Below, in pieces: positions 41,732-52,732 of a stretch of 64,000 bases of DNA. Below the pieces are notes generated by a model. It saw only the letters and a program-made list of their open reading frames with translations, searched no databases and was not told the DNA's origin. The position numbers were made by a program, and so were the translations under genes. Within the stretch, counting starts at the first letter, position 1. The number at the start of each line of letters is the position of its first letter. Location of the stretch: assembly GCF_000208745.1 (NCBI RefSeq), contig NC_030853.1, positions 26,986,158 through 27,050,157 on the forward strand, written 5' to 3'. The DNA is from Theobroma cacao (Eukaryota > Streptophyta > Magnoliopsida > Malvales > Malvaceae).

Positions 41732-43224
41732 GATTTTGTCTGAAAACTATACCTCTTAGTCTGTTTGATTTCTAAGAAGAGGTCAAAAGGGAAATATCTT
41801 GTTTTGTTGTAGCATGACGATGTGTCAGTGGCAAAAGACATGAATTTGAGGGAAACGAAGTTGTAATCGAAATCAAGTGTTTGTGCGAGAAAGACTACGG
41901 AATTCTTTACTCAAAAGGAGGAGGCTCATATAGCCTCAAATGTTGAGTTTCATCATTTTTAGCCCAACATTTTTACATGAGATTGTGTCAGATCCGTTTT
42001 AGGCTTTTGATCTTTACTTTGTTCATCATTTAGATGATGATACCTTCATCATCGGTCCCAAGTTTACGCCAATTGTCCTCTAGAACTAATCCCTTATTAG
42101 GCCAAAATGTGATGCTGTGGTGTGCTTTAAGGAATAAAATGAATAAACCTTTTTGTGTAATACTTCTTGTGTTTTCCTAGCTCCAGTTTATTCTTTATAA
42201 TAATTCCTTGAAATTTTTCTTCGTTTCTATGTAGGATTTCAGGTTTGTATAGCTCAAGATTACAAATTCTTTTAGAATAAGGAATAGGGGTATTACGACA
42301 AAAAACAGTTAAGTACTTGTTTAACAAAAAATAGGTCATTGTATCTGAACATTTAATTTATTGATTAGTGTATGATTTTTTGTATAAAAAGCAAGTTCGA
42401 ATTCTTTCTTCTAATTAAAAAAAAAAAAATATCACTGCACCTTAAAAAAAGAAAACAAATTAGATTTTAAATCTCCATTATATTAAAAAATAAAAACAAA
42501 AACCGAATTTATTCAAATTAACCAAATTCGATGATTCAACTTGCCATGGAAGGAAAACTTCAGCTTGGGTGGAGAGAATATAATTTTGCCCAATGTATAT
42601 TTATAGTATCTTTAGCGTTGAATCACTCGTGCTTGCGAGTATTTGTAGCGTGATCACCTGCCTTATAGGCAAATATCTATTTTTATTATATATTTTTAAA
42701 TAATAAATTTGTATATATTGTTACTAATATTTAAAATATATAAAATCTAGAATAAAAATAATTGAAATTTTATATTTTTTTAATTTATAATTAATATAAT
42801 ATTATTAACATTGAAAATTTTGTCAATTATAGTACCTCAATATCACAATAACACTCTTATGTCTCAAAAAGTGATGATTTATTATTCACTATTTATATTA
42901 AAAGTGAACCTTTTTTTTTTTTTGTAATAATAACAATAACTAAAAGATCCAATTTGGCATAAAAAATCCATGAAACAGTTTCAATCCTCCACAGTCCTCT
43001 TTGAAACTATTTTTAAGGACTCCCAATTTTTATGTGTCTTAGGTGTTCAAACTTATATTTGGAAAGAGCTCTAGACATAATATAAACAATCCGAGAATTT
43101 CAACTGCAATGTATCACATGTGCGCTAAGGCAAGAAGCCTTGCTACCTTTGAATATTTTCGAGCTTTGTTTCAGGGTAATTAGACACACTTAATTGGGTG
43201 AAAAAAAAAATCTTAATAAAAAAA

Positions 43225-43745
43225 AGCAGTATAAGAAATTTTGATATGCATTTTTTCAAATCTCCGTTTTGATGATTTTTGCTTTTCTTTCTTTGGATTT
43301 TGTTTTCTTTTTCTCATAACTTTAACTCTTTTATGTAAAAGAATTTTGATTTGAAAAAAAAAAAGCAATACAAAGAAATTTATAATATTTCTTAGTCACT
43401 TCCATCAAATTTGATATATACATCATTAAATAAATAATTTACATTTAATTCATTCTTTTTAATGAAATTTTTTTTCAAATTGTTGGAGAAATAAAGGTGT
43501 GATGAGAATAGATTTTACAACAAATCAAAACTCCTTTTTAAGATTGTTTTATCAATATTTTTGAAAGAGAGATGAGCATATATTTTGGAAAAAATAATAT
43601 AAGGGGCATTTGTACTTTAAAATATTTATGTAGTATTGAATTCTAGTTTTTTTAACTGTTGACTAACATTTTTAACGATAAAAAAGTCAAAAGTATTATT
43701 TTAAAATAAAAGGGATAGTTTTGAAATTTACTTTAAAATTGAGAG
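43225..43745. repeat. Dispersed AT-rich repeat, copy B, uninterrupted
   Basis: Direct-orientation partner of 36640-37530, about 75-80 percent alike by eye. It keeps the empty site TATTTTAA (43697-43704) where copy A carries the MITE-like element. Confidence 0.7.
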
Positions 43746-44227
43746 GATATAATTATTGTATAATTTATAACTAGGAATTCAAGTTGTTTCTAATTTTCCA
43801 TTTTTTGAAGGAATAAAAGTGTGCGGCAGAAGTTGACATTGATGTGTGTCCAAAAAAAGAAAAAGATATCTTCTCCTTAATATTTAGGATCTTCCCTTTA
43901 ATGAATTTGATATTTGGACTTTCTTCTCATTAATATTTAGGGTCACCCCTTAAATGAATTTAAGTTAGGATTAAAAAAAGAAAAAGAAAAGACTATGGCC
44001 TATTATTACTTGCTAATAATTCGCATTTGAGAGATTTAGAGCCATTTTTGCAGCATAAACCTTTAAACCACTGATTGAGGAAATGCTGTGATTTTGGTGG
44101 AGTTGACCGGTTCCACACATTGCAAGAAACTCTTGTCCTGTTGTCCTCTTTTCTCATGTATTCTTTCTCTTTCCAAAGATGTAAACATACAGAGACCTTT
44201 CCATATATGGCTCCTTCAAATTCTTCA

Positions 44228-44233
44228 TATAAA
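44228..44233 (+). promoter_or_regulatory. TATA box for the plus-strand S-protein homolog
   Basis: TATAAA 78 bases upstream of the ATG at 44311, preceded by pyrimidine-rich DNA; spacing suits a 5' UTR of about 45-50 bases. Confidence 0.4.
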
Positions 44234-44310
44234 TTCTGTCATATGTTACTTTCATCTTTATCCAAAAAAACCCAAAACCAAAAAGGCCACCATTAACCAT
44301 AGTCACAGTC

Positions 44311-44750
44311 ATGTCACATCAAGTCCGAGGAGCAGGCTTCATTCTGATTTTCATCCTGGTGATATCCATGGCTGAACCAGGATTATGTTTCTACTGGAAT
44401 TGGAAATTCCATGTTCACTTGCTGAACCGGTTGAGCAGCAATGCTCACCCGCTAATGGTTCATGTCAGGTCGGGAGACAATGACCTCGGGGAGCATGCTG
44501 TTTGGAGAAACGGTGATTTTCAGTTCCACTTCAAGCTCAACTTCTGGGAAACCACTCTTTTCTATTGTGACTTCACGTATGGTAACAAACACAAGAGGTT
44601 GATGTATTTGTAGATGGTGATTATAAATCTGAAAGCTGTGTATGCAATAAGCCCCACAAAACTGTTTATTGGAGAGTCGAAGATGATGGTTTTTACCGCA
44701 GCTGTGATGATCAACAGTATGTGAAGATGCATGACTGGTATAACGGGTAA
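44311..44750 (+). pseudogene. S-protein homolog (SPH, self-incompatibility S1 family), frameshifted
   Basis: Small secreted cysteine-containing protein of the plant self-incompatibility S1/SPH family. The frame from 44311 gives a signal peptide (GAGFILIFILVISMAEPGLC) and the domain start WKFHVHLLNRL, LMVHVRSGDNDLGEHAVW, WETTLFYCDFTYGN, then stops at 44613 after 100 aa. The missing C-terminal third is present in another frame just before that stop: VDVFVDGDYKSESC, KTVYWRVEDDGFYRSC, YVKMHDWYNG, ending TAA at 44748-44750. The switch lies in the short AAACACAAGAGG stretch near 44590 and equals loss of one base. Everything else is well kept, so the break is recent, or a sequence error. Opposite orientation to the intact copy at 46536. 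Confidence 0.85.
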
Positions 44751-45128
44751 ATGATGACCGTCATGCACCATGCAAACAATGTTTAGCCTAAGAATAAGGT
44801 CCTAAATGTTTAGCCTTTTATATTTGGCCATGCAAAGTCTAACATATTTATACAAGTTCTCCTTTGGACTGACTGTCTTTCGGCTATCAATTGGGCTCAC
44901 ATTGGTACAATTTACTTCAAACCATGGGGATTGAGCTCTTCATTTCCAGCAAAATTAAAGCAATTTGTTAGACAAGGAATTCCATTTTGCTTCTTAATTA
45001 GTTCCATTATTTACAAGCTATAATTAAGTAAAATCTTGTGTTTTCCATGACACCAAAAATTTCAAAGAACAATGCTCAAATGTCTAAAATTTGCAATCAG
45101 AAAAATCTATATATATATATATAGTATA

Positions 45129-45167
<39 letters not shown>

Positions 45168-45470
45168 GGAAAGTTTAAGCAAAGAAAAATTTTACATTGT
45201 TGGTGTATACATGTTAGGCTAATTAATGCTCTTTGTGTTTTTCTAGGTATTATGCCATTAGAATTTGATTTCATGCTACGCTGTTGTTTATAGTTTTATA
45301 CAATTAATTTCATATAATATAGGGAAATGTTAACGGTGCCTACATATAATTTACCATGAAATCAAATCCATGTAAGTTTATTGTTATAGCTTTTTTATAA
45401 TTTGCTAGTTACGATTAGTATATGTAATGTCAAAATAGACTAATTAAAAACCAAGAGTTTATATTTTGAT
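44751..45470. other. Spacer inside the SPH cluster
   Basis: AT-rich; includes an AT microsatellite at 45108-45165. No coding region seen. Confidence 0.6.
45108..45165. repeat. AT microsatellite, interrupted
   Basis: AT run of about 58 bases broken by short TAG and TTA interruptions. Confidence 0.8.
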
Positions 45471-45685
45471 ATATCATCAGTGTATAGAATATCAATATTT
45501 AAAAAAAAAACCGTAAAATATCATACCTGCAAAACTATAAGGAAATTGTTTCTGGAAAGACAATGAGGATGGGATTTAATTTAGCAACAATAATCGAAAT
45601 CGAGAGGAGAGGTTTAGCTGGTAATTTATGTATATCAACGATTAATAAAATTATGTTATAGCCATGATCTTCAAATTTCATTTCA
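45471..45685 (+). pseudogene. SPH 3'-end fragment, left arm of an inverted repeat
   Basis: A decayed last third of an S-protein homolog on the plus strand: the conserved GGAAATTGTTTCTGGAAA (GNCFWK) at 45541, then GATGGGATTTAATTTAGC (in-frame stop) and AGGTTTAGCTGG (RFSW) followed by TAA, plus about 60 bases of 3' flank. It pairs with the reverse complement of 45862-46049 over its whole length. No 5' part of the gene is present. Confidence 0.75.
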
Positions 45686-45861
45686 TTTGTTTTTTTAAAG
45701 TTTATATTTCATGTTCTATTGGTGTATAAATATTATATATTATCAATGAATCAAATATTATGATTTTATTGATAAAATTAAAAGTTATAGACCTTAAAAG
45801 TAAGTACTCATAATTTTAAAAAATTTAATTTATAAAAGATTTTTAAATTTTTATCATTACA

Positions 45862-46344
45862 CTTTTGAAGACGATGGCTATAACAATTTTATTAATCATA
45901 TATATATAAATCATAACCAGCTAAACCTTTCCTGCCAATTTTGATCATTGTCGCTAAAATAAATGGCATCCCCATTGGCTTTCCAGAAACAATTTCCTGT
46001 AGCTTTGCAGGTATGATCTTCTACGCTTCTCTCGAAAACACTGATATGAATTATTCAACAACTTTTGAGCCCCATTTTAAAGCTGCAAATGAAATGAGTT
46101 TTGGTTATAAAGCTATTGATGAACTTAAACTTAAATTCCTGGTCCTTCCACAGGGTGTGCGTGTTCTCCAAGATCATCACTGGTGGAAATGGCAACCAAT
46201 GATCGAAGGCTGAGCATTATTTGCAAAGCCATTCACCATGTGAACTTTGAGCCTGAAACGAAACAGTGGTTTCTCTTCTGCTTTAAGAGCTAATGACGTT
46301 TGAAGAATGCAAAATGCAATGAAAAATGATGCAATGGAAGAGTT
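45862..46344 (-). pseudogene. Decayed S-protein homolog, its 3' part forming the right arm of an inverted repeat
   Basis: Tandem, same-strand relic of the intact gene at 46536-46976. Reading down the minus strand: signal-like ASFFIAFCILQTSLAL, then FRLKVHMVNGFANNAQPSIIGCH, a frameshift near 46180, DDLGEH, another shift, LWKDQEFKFKF, an in-frame TGA after GLKSC, ISVFE, ATGNCFWKANGDAIYFSDNDQNW and RFSW with a stop at 45911-45913. At least two frameshifts and one stop; no clear start codon. The homologous 3' flank continues to about 45862. Confidence 0.8.
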
Positions 46345-46535
46345 AATTTGATAATGTCTTTTCCATGACTTAATTTGCTGGTTAAGATGGGAAAATATGT
46401 GATATAATAAGAATGGGCAACAACAAAAACATCTAAAGTTATTAAAATCAATTTCCATACTGACTATAACATAGTTTTTATTAGTGGTTTAGATCCTCTA
46501 AACATTGAGATTATTCTCTGTATTGATAAACATCA

Positions 46536-46976
46536 CTACCAGTCAAACCTTTTCACCCAGTTTTGATCATTGTTGCTAAAATAAATCCCATCTTCTTCTG
46601 CTTTCCAGAAGCAATTCCCTGTAGCTCTGCATGAGCTAGTTTCAGCATCGTTCTTGAAAACACTGATATTATCCAATGACTTGGAGCCCCAGTTAAAGTC
46701 GCAAACAAAATGAGTTGTCTTGACAAAGTGTACAATGAATTTAAATCGAAATTCTTGGTCCTTCCAAAGAGTATGCTCTCCAAGATCGTCGTCCCGTGAG
46801 TGGCAATGAATGATCAATGGCTTAGCATTGTCTGCAAAGCCATTTAGTATGTGAACCTTGTACCTTAAACGAACCATGAGTTTATCTACTTCTGCAGCAG
46901 AAGCCGGTAGTGTTTGGAAACTGCAGCGGGCATGAAAAAGCATGCAAAGGAGAGGAGCTAGAGCACTGTAAGACAT
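46536..46976 (-). CDS. S-protein homolog (SPH), intact
   Basis: Single-exon gene, 146 aa, typical for the self-incompatibility S1/SPH family: small secreted plant proteins; Papaver PrsS is the known signalling member, while most others lack a known role. The signal peptide is short (YSALAPLLCMLFHARCSF) with a cysteine in it, so its cleavage site is unclear. Domain blocks: YKVHILNGFADNAKPLIIHC, RDDDLGEHTLWKDQEFRFKF, THFVCDFNWGSKSLDNISVF, and the family end CFWKAEEDGIYFSNNDQNWVKRFDW. The mature part has conserved cysteines at HCHS, VCDF, SSCR and NCFW. A TATA-like TATAAAT lies 100 bases upstream. It is the only undamaged member of the local cluster. Confidence 0.93.
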   Translation of the reverse strand: MSYSALAPLLCMLFHARCSFQTLPASAAEVDKLMVRLRYKVHILNGFADNAKPLIIHCHSRDDDLGEHTLWKDQEFRFKFIVHFVKTTHFVCDFNWGSKSLDNISVFKNDAETSSCRATGNCFWKAEEDGIYFSNNDQNWVKRFDW

Positions 46977-47070
46977 GATTTGATTTGCTTTGCTTGCAAA
47001 ATTATGTCAATTTGTTAATGGGAATTTTTAACTGTTTTTTGTGTGTTTTTTTTAAGCTGAAGATGAGAGG

Positions 47071-47077
47071 ATTTATA
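47071..47077 (-). promoter_or_regulatory. TATA box for the intact S-protein homolog
   Basis: TATAAAT on the minus strand about 95-100 bases before the start codon at 46976. Confidence 0.4.
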
Positions 47078-47949
47078 CGATTGAACAAGAACAACTTGAG
47101 AACTCAGAAAGAGGAAAAAAGTTTGTGTATGTTAAGCCAGAGTAATACCTAGTTGGCAAAGGGCTGTATTTGCTCTTTGTTTATGGATGGTTGACTAGGA
47201 TTTTTTTTAATGTAGACTTCCTGTTTTGGTGAAATATTAATGAGTAAACTATCAGTTACAGGAGATATGATCCTATTTTCTTATGATAAATTTTAATGTA
47301 TGTTTAATTAAGTGAAGGCTTGGCATGCTTTTTTTAAGAAGAATAAGAATGCAATTACTTTTTTGAATAGAGCCATATGTCTTCCAGTTTCACATTTATT
47401 GGGTGGTGAGTTTTGGCCATTGTCCATAATTAATAATTATTATCATTATTTTTTGTGAGATGGAATTTTGGTTTTTATTTGATTAGTAGTTAGCCATTTA
47501 TGTTGAGAATGGAAGGTATAATTATCCATCCTACGGGCCTTGGTATCATTTCAGAACAGCAGAAAACACACTCTTTGTTCAATACTTTAGCTTAATTACA
47601 CATGGATGTTTCCATTAAGAAATGAAAATTTGAAGGAGTATGGGAAAAATGAAATTACATTTAGGTTTGCATGACGAATTATCAAATTTCTGTTCCTAAT
47701 GGGGAGAGAATAAAGATGAGAATTACTGGAAAAACTGCCTATATTGTAGTCAATATGTACATGAGAATCAGAGTAGAAAACACAAGTATAGACTATAACA
47801 ACCCTAATGATGTTACTAATTCTATGTCTAGCATACGTATAAACAAAAAAGCAAATACCATAAGCAGCAACCATAACTAAGTATCATACATACTGCTACA
47901 TACAGCACCTTTACAAGCAAAAAAGAAGATAGATCCAGTTCACCCTAAA
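47078..47949. other. Spacer between SPH promoter and F-box gene 3' end
   Basis: AT-rich, no conserved coding region. Overlapping short frames at 47596-47880 on both strands are unrecognised; the right end is probably the F-box gene 3' UTR. Confidence 0.5.
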
Positions 47950-50900
47950 TCACCTACCAAATGTTTGAGGAGAGATATTTACACAAGGTGAACGTAAAGG
48001 CCCTGTCCCACCTTTCTTGTCAGCATCCGGAACACTGGTGTAGCAGTAGAGGCAATTAGACATTTCCCAGCTCCAGTCCTGATTTCTAGAAACAAACATT
48101 CGGGGCCATCTGTTTATCCTAACATAATGCACCCTGATCTTTCCTTCACCAACAACACTAGTTACTACAGAATAACAGCATTCATGTCCACCCCAGACCT
48201 TGTCACCAGGATCTGCAGTTTGACTCCCATCTGGGTGGAAGTAGCGGCGCATGAGAGGACCGGTGCCCTTCCAATAGGGATCAAGATTTCGCCAATACTC
48301 TGGAGCAGCCTGAGAGCAAAATGATATTGGTCATATTTTAATCAATTTGGGTCATGGAAAAAGGACTGTATTTGGGGCTCATGCAGACTACAATATGAAA
48401 ACATATGTTAATATGAGGTTCAAAAATTAGTCAGGAATTCAGTCAACTGAGGGACAGTTGTTGGGGGGATGGCATGAAATCAGTAAAGGTCTTCCAATTA
48501 GCACTTGCAACAAAATATGATGATAATTGAAGGAAGCATTAAGGAATCATATTACATTCAGCAACAACATCTTATGAAAGCAGCAGCAAGAAACAAAGGG
48601 AAGGGAAATTCTTGTGACAACTTCAACTATTCAAACCTTCTACCAGTAATGCATTTCTGGAGTGTGAAGATCAAACAGTTCTGACTCTTGCTGACATACA
48701 ATAATGTAGCACATACCTTGTTAAAATGAAACTCCCATACATGATCACACAGATCATCCTTCATGATACGAGTCTGATCAAAGAATAACAAGATACAATC
48801 AGTGTCAATAATGCCCCAAAGCACAACATTTAAATAGGTGTAAGTCAATGTCCAAGCATGCATATTTTTATGTGTGAAAGCATCCATGGTATTCTTTGTA
48901 CTACTTGAGAGAATAGAATTTATTAACTCACGCGTTTGCCGTCCATGACAGATATTGAATAAGCAGCAAGCTTGGATAGTCCCCGGGCTTGGGATGCACG
49001 AGGTATGTGTGCCTTCCCATGCCACAATTCCTCACACTAAGAAGGCAAATAAAGTTCTAGTAAATCTTTTTTGCAACATCTCCTTCAAATTGAAACTGCC
49101 ACATTACATAATAGTTAAAAGTAGAAACAAATATAATGTTGCTTCACCACCGCAACACGCATGCCTCACCAGTGAAATTTGAATTTCAATAATTGAAGAA
49201 GGATTCAGATCATACTTAAAGTCGATGAGAAATTGTGCAGTCAAAACATGAATTACAAAATCCAGTAAAATCCTGGTACAGGCTTCCTCACAAAGCAATG
49301 CTATGCAAAACTTATCAAATGATAAATAAAAAACCACTATGGTAATACCCAGATGCTGAAAGGCATTAGGCAAGTAAGCTTCATTTTAATATAAAAATAA
49401 AATTAGCTATGGCAGACATTCATGTGATACACTGGTTTAGATAAATTGCAAGACAAAAAGGTGAATTGATGCAAAGGATGACATCTAAAGTCAGTGCAAT
49501 CTCTTAGGGTATCAAAAGCTATCAACTAACGACAAAAATAATATAATAAAACACCAACTAGCATGCTGTTAAAACTTTCAAGGATTAATCCAAAGACATG
49601 AGGCCATTAAAATCTCAACCTTCCCATCCTCAAGACATCATAATCCATCTAGGCTAGCTACTTACCTTTTTCTTGAGCTATGCAATGCAGGTACCTCCTA
49701 CTCTAGGCCCTGTTAAGTGTTAGTCAATAATAATCTCATTTTATACAGAAAAAACTGAAAGGTTAATTTGTGAATAAGGAGAAAAAAGAAACATACACAA
49801 GACAAAAGTCTTCATTGAGAATAACCTTCATTCCTTGTTTGCTGGCTGGACACAGTAATTCACTACCCTTGTCTTTCTATTTTCATAGATGTGTTCTACT
49901 TTGATATTGGGTGAGAACAACCTTAATTCAATTGTTAAAAGAGTAGACAACATTCATACAAAGAGAATTTTCTAGCATTCATTTTTGGCTTGTTTAGGTT
50001 AAGCTTCTCACACACAGATGATTAAGAATACTCAATGGTCCTAAATGACCTATTAGCATGCTTAATTTGATTCTATTTCACCACATCCTCAATGACAATG
50101 TCCACCAGTCTCCACATACTCCATAGCTATCTAACTACATGTGAACAACAGTCATAATTTGGCCATCCACATGTTATGGCTTAGTAAAAGTAACAAGTCA
50201 CTACTCCCTGGCACCATGCAGCGGAATGTCAAACAGATTCAAGAAATTCAATCTGTCACACCCCATTGTATGCAGCTAGACATCAGTTGTTATGATCCAT
50301 ATCAACTCCTTCAATCCTCTAACACAAGCACTTCAGCTGCTTTTTCCTTGGAAAATGCTAGTAAACCATGTTGATTAGCTGCCACAAGAGTGGCAAGATA
50401 TAAGGTAACTTCCAAATTTTAGGCATTGATCCCTTTTTCACGCATTTTATGACCAACCTAAAGTTGTAAATTATTTCACATGATGTCATTTGTTGTGCAT
50501 TATGGAAAATCACATTGCAAATTTCCTCCACAGCTCCATCCAATCATGTTCAACAAACTATGATGCTGTTCTCGCACATTTTGTATAACTTGCACAAAAT
50601 TTTGTCTTTCATTTTCTTCATGACACTAATAAACATTACAATATGAGGTGTCTCAAACTGATAAGTGCTTCCTTATCTGCTGTAAGTAGTTAGGTAAATT
50701 ACCTTTGAATATCTTATTTCCTGTAATTGCATTGCATGATCCAGATAAAAAATGCTGAATATCTCAACTTGAACCAAAAGTCGCTGACTTCTACAAATTT
50801 GATCTAAATAGCTTTCTATTCTTATCCCCACTTTCCCCCTTTAAACTAAAATTCAAAAGAGGAAATTAACTAATAAAATGATAACTAAGAATGTACACAA

Positions 50901-51632
50901 AACTGTGAATGATAGTACCTTTCAAATACATATAGTAACCATGAAGAACAATTGCCTCCAGATATGGAATAACCAAATAGGCATGAAGGAAAAACGTGAT
51001 CATAAACAAGATTATACGAGTCTTAAAGCTAAATTATCAACCAGTAGCTAAGCATAAGAATAATTACAAAACAGAGCAACAGAACCAACATTACAAAGAG
51101 AACCCAACATAGAAGCGAGTAAAAATAAAAATAGAAAACAAGAAAATGTATTTCAATTCAAACATATCATTGAAAAACAACATCCAAAACTCTACTTAAC
51201 GGATGCACAACTAAACCCCAGCTACAAAAGCTAAAACCCAATTCCTAAAATTCAACAAAAATGAATAAATTTTACAACCTAATCCACATGCAATCAATTA
51301 ACTAAATTCCCAAAACACCAAACCAGAAACTGAATTCAGAAACACCAAACCTTGGAGCTCCAGAGCCTATCACTGGAAGCAACACCGTGCCAAGCACGTG
51401 AAACTAGGAGAGATAGTGCCACGCTGCGTGCGTCAAGGTTGCTTAGTATCATCACCATTATGTCCCTTCCAAAAACGTCCAGTGGGTCCCTTGCGACAAC
51501 CTCTTCTTCTTCATTTCCTTGTTCTTGTTTCTGATCTTCTGGGTCATTTTCTTCATTCCTTTTCCTCTTCTTCAACCTCCTTTCTCCTCCCTCTTCGCCC
51601 ATAACACTCCAGGGCTTTTCTTCAGTCTCCAT
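47950..51632 (-). CDS. F-box protein with a conserved plant C-terminal domain
   Basis: Likely substrate receptor of an SCF ubiquitin ligase. Four exons: 51632-51351, 49036-48932, 48773-48717, 48309-47950; 267 aa; all in phase 0. The N-terminus has a basic stretch (RRLKKRKR, a possible nuclear signal) and an acidic run, then the F-box (DPLDVFGRDIMVMILSNLDARSVALS…WHGVASSDRLWSSK, about residues 49-94). The rest (CEELWHGKAHIPR, GLSKLAAYSISVMDGKR, DLCDHVWEFHFNK, APEYWRNLDPYWKGTGPLMRRYFHPDGS, VWGGHECCYSVVTS, RINRWPRMFVSRNQDWSWEM) is a tryptophan-rich domain seen in a small conserved plant F-box group; it has no kelch or LRR repeats. Substrate unknown. Intron 1 is 2.3 kb. The gene is divergent from GPI1. 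Confidence 0.9.
49037..51350. other. Large intron 1 of the F-box gene
   Basis: 2.3 kb of AT-rich intron with only short chance frames on either strand (for example 50141-50374 plus, 50358-50543 minus). No nested gene recognised. Confidence 0.6.
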
Positions 51633-52732
51633 ACAAAAGATTGAGAGCTTCGTGGGATGGAGTTAAAGAGAAATGGGTGTTTTGTTTTCTTGTGAGAGAT
51701 TCGAAGAAGGGTGAAAGGTAAAGGAAGAAGCATATGAATCATGCAACGTACATGCAATCGTGGGTGATGATATCACTTAAAACTTGGATTCTGTTGTTGA
51801 CACGTGGACGGTAGATTGTAGGCATTTAGGGACTGTTAGGTGGGACCCAGTGTTTAGGTGGCAAACATCCGAAGCTTAGCGCACGATGAATTAATAACTT
51901 TGGGTCTTCCACTTTTGTCCTTTTTTTCTTCTTTTCTATTTTAATTTTAATATAATTTATATGTAAATATAACATTTATGATTATTTTCTAAATTTTGCA
52001 AATTTATTGATAAATTTGAAATATTTATATGAATTTGTGAATTATAAATTCATTTTCTTGTGATTCTTTCCTATAATTTCACATAAATAGATATATTGAA
52101 TCTTCAATAATTTTTACATAATAAATGTATTTTATACTCACAATTCAGATAAAAACTAAATAAAAAATTATTGTATGAGTTCATTTTTGAGGTGATATTG
52201 AATATCTTGTTCGGTAAATGTTTAAATAAAATTAAAAATAAAATTAATATAATTAATAAATATATAAATTGATAATAGGTGAAAATTAATTAAAAATTTT
52301 TACCAACAAAATTAACTGAAATGAAAACAATAATACTGTAGAATATACTAAAGATCCCAGTATTTTTTTAATTTTTTTGTCAATTTTTTATATTTGTGTC
52401 AAATTAATTAAACATAAAAGGGAAATAGAGAGAATGTAATATATATATATATATATATTATTTTTTTCACATAAACTTTTTTCTTTTTTACTATTAATTT
52501 TTTTATTAAAATGTTGAAATGTTAAAAGAATTACGAACCCAATTCCGTATAAAGAGCTAGGGTTTCAAAGCTGGGAGAAGAAAATAAAATTAGTGAAAAT
52601 GAATGAAATTGGACGGAGTTAAATGTTTAAAGTCGTTATAAAAATTCTTGAAGGGTTTAACGTCAAGCAAAGCGAAGCAACTTTGAGGAAGATTTCAAGT
52701 GAAGTTAATGAAGAGGTAGAAACAGAAGGAAA
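51633..52732. other. Divergent promoter region, F-box gene and GPI1
   Basis: 1.1 kb between start codons. ACACGTGG (core CACGTG at 51801-51806), an ABRE/G-box type site, lies about 170 bases upstream of the F-box start. The middle, 51910-52500, is extremely AT-rich with an AT run at 52439-52459. No gene seen. Confidence 0.55.
51800..51807. promoter_or_regulatory. G-box/ABRE-like site upstream of the F-box gene
   Basis: ACACGTGG, the core of abscisic-acid-response and G-box elements, about 170 bases before the F-box start codon. Function is inference. Confidence 0.4.

Larger units (their letters stand above)
41732..44310. other. AT-rich intergenic region with repeat copy B
   Basis: No conserved gene. 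42640-42960 is almost pure AT. Repeat copy B occupies 43225-43745. The last 100 bases form the promoter of the S-protein-homolog copy at 44311. Confidence 0.6.

Noticed and set aside
41880..42120. Less AT-rich DNA after the candidate gene
   Set aside because: No open frame of note, no repeat partner in the window; probably plain intergenic DNA or a 3' UTR.
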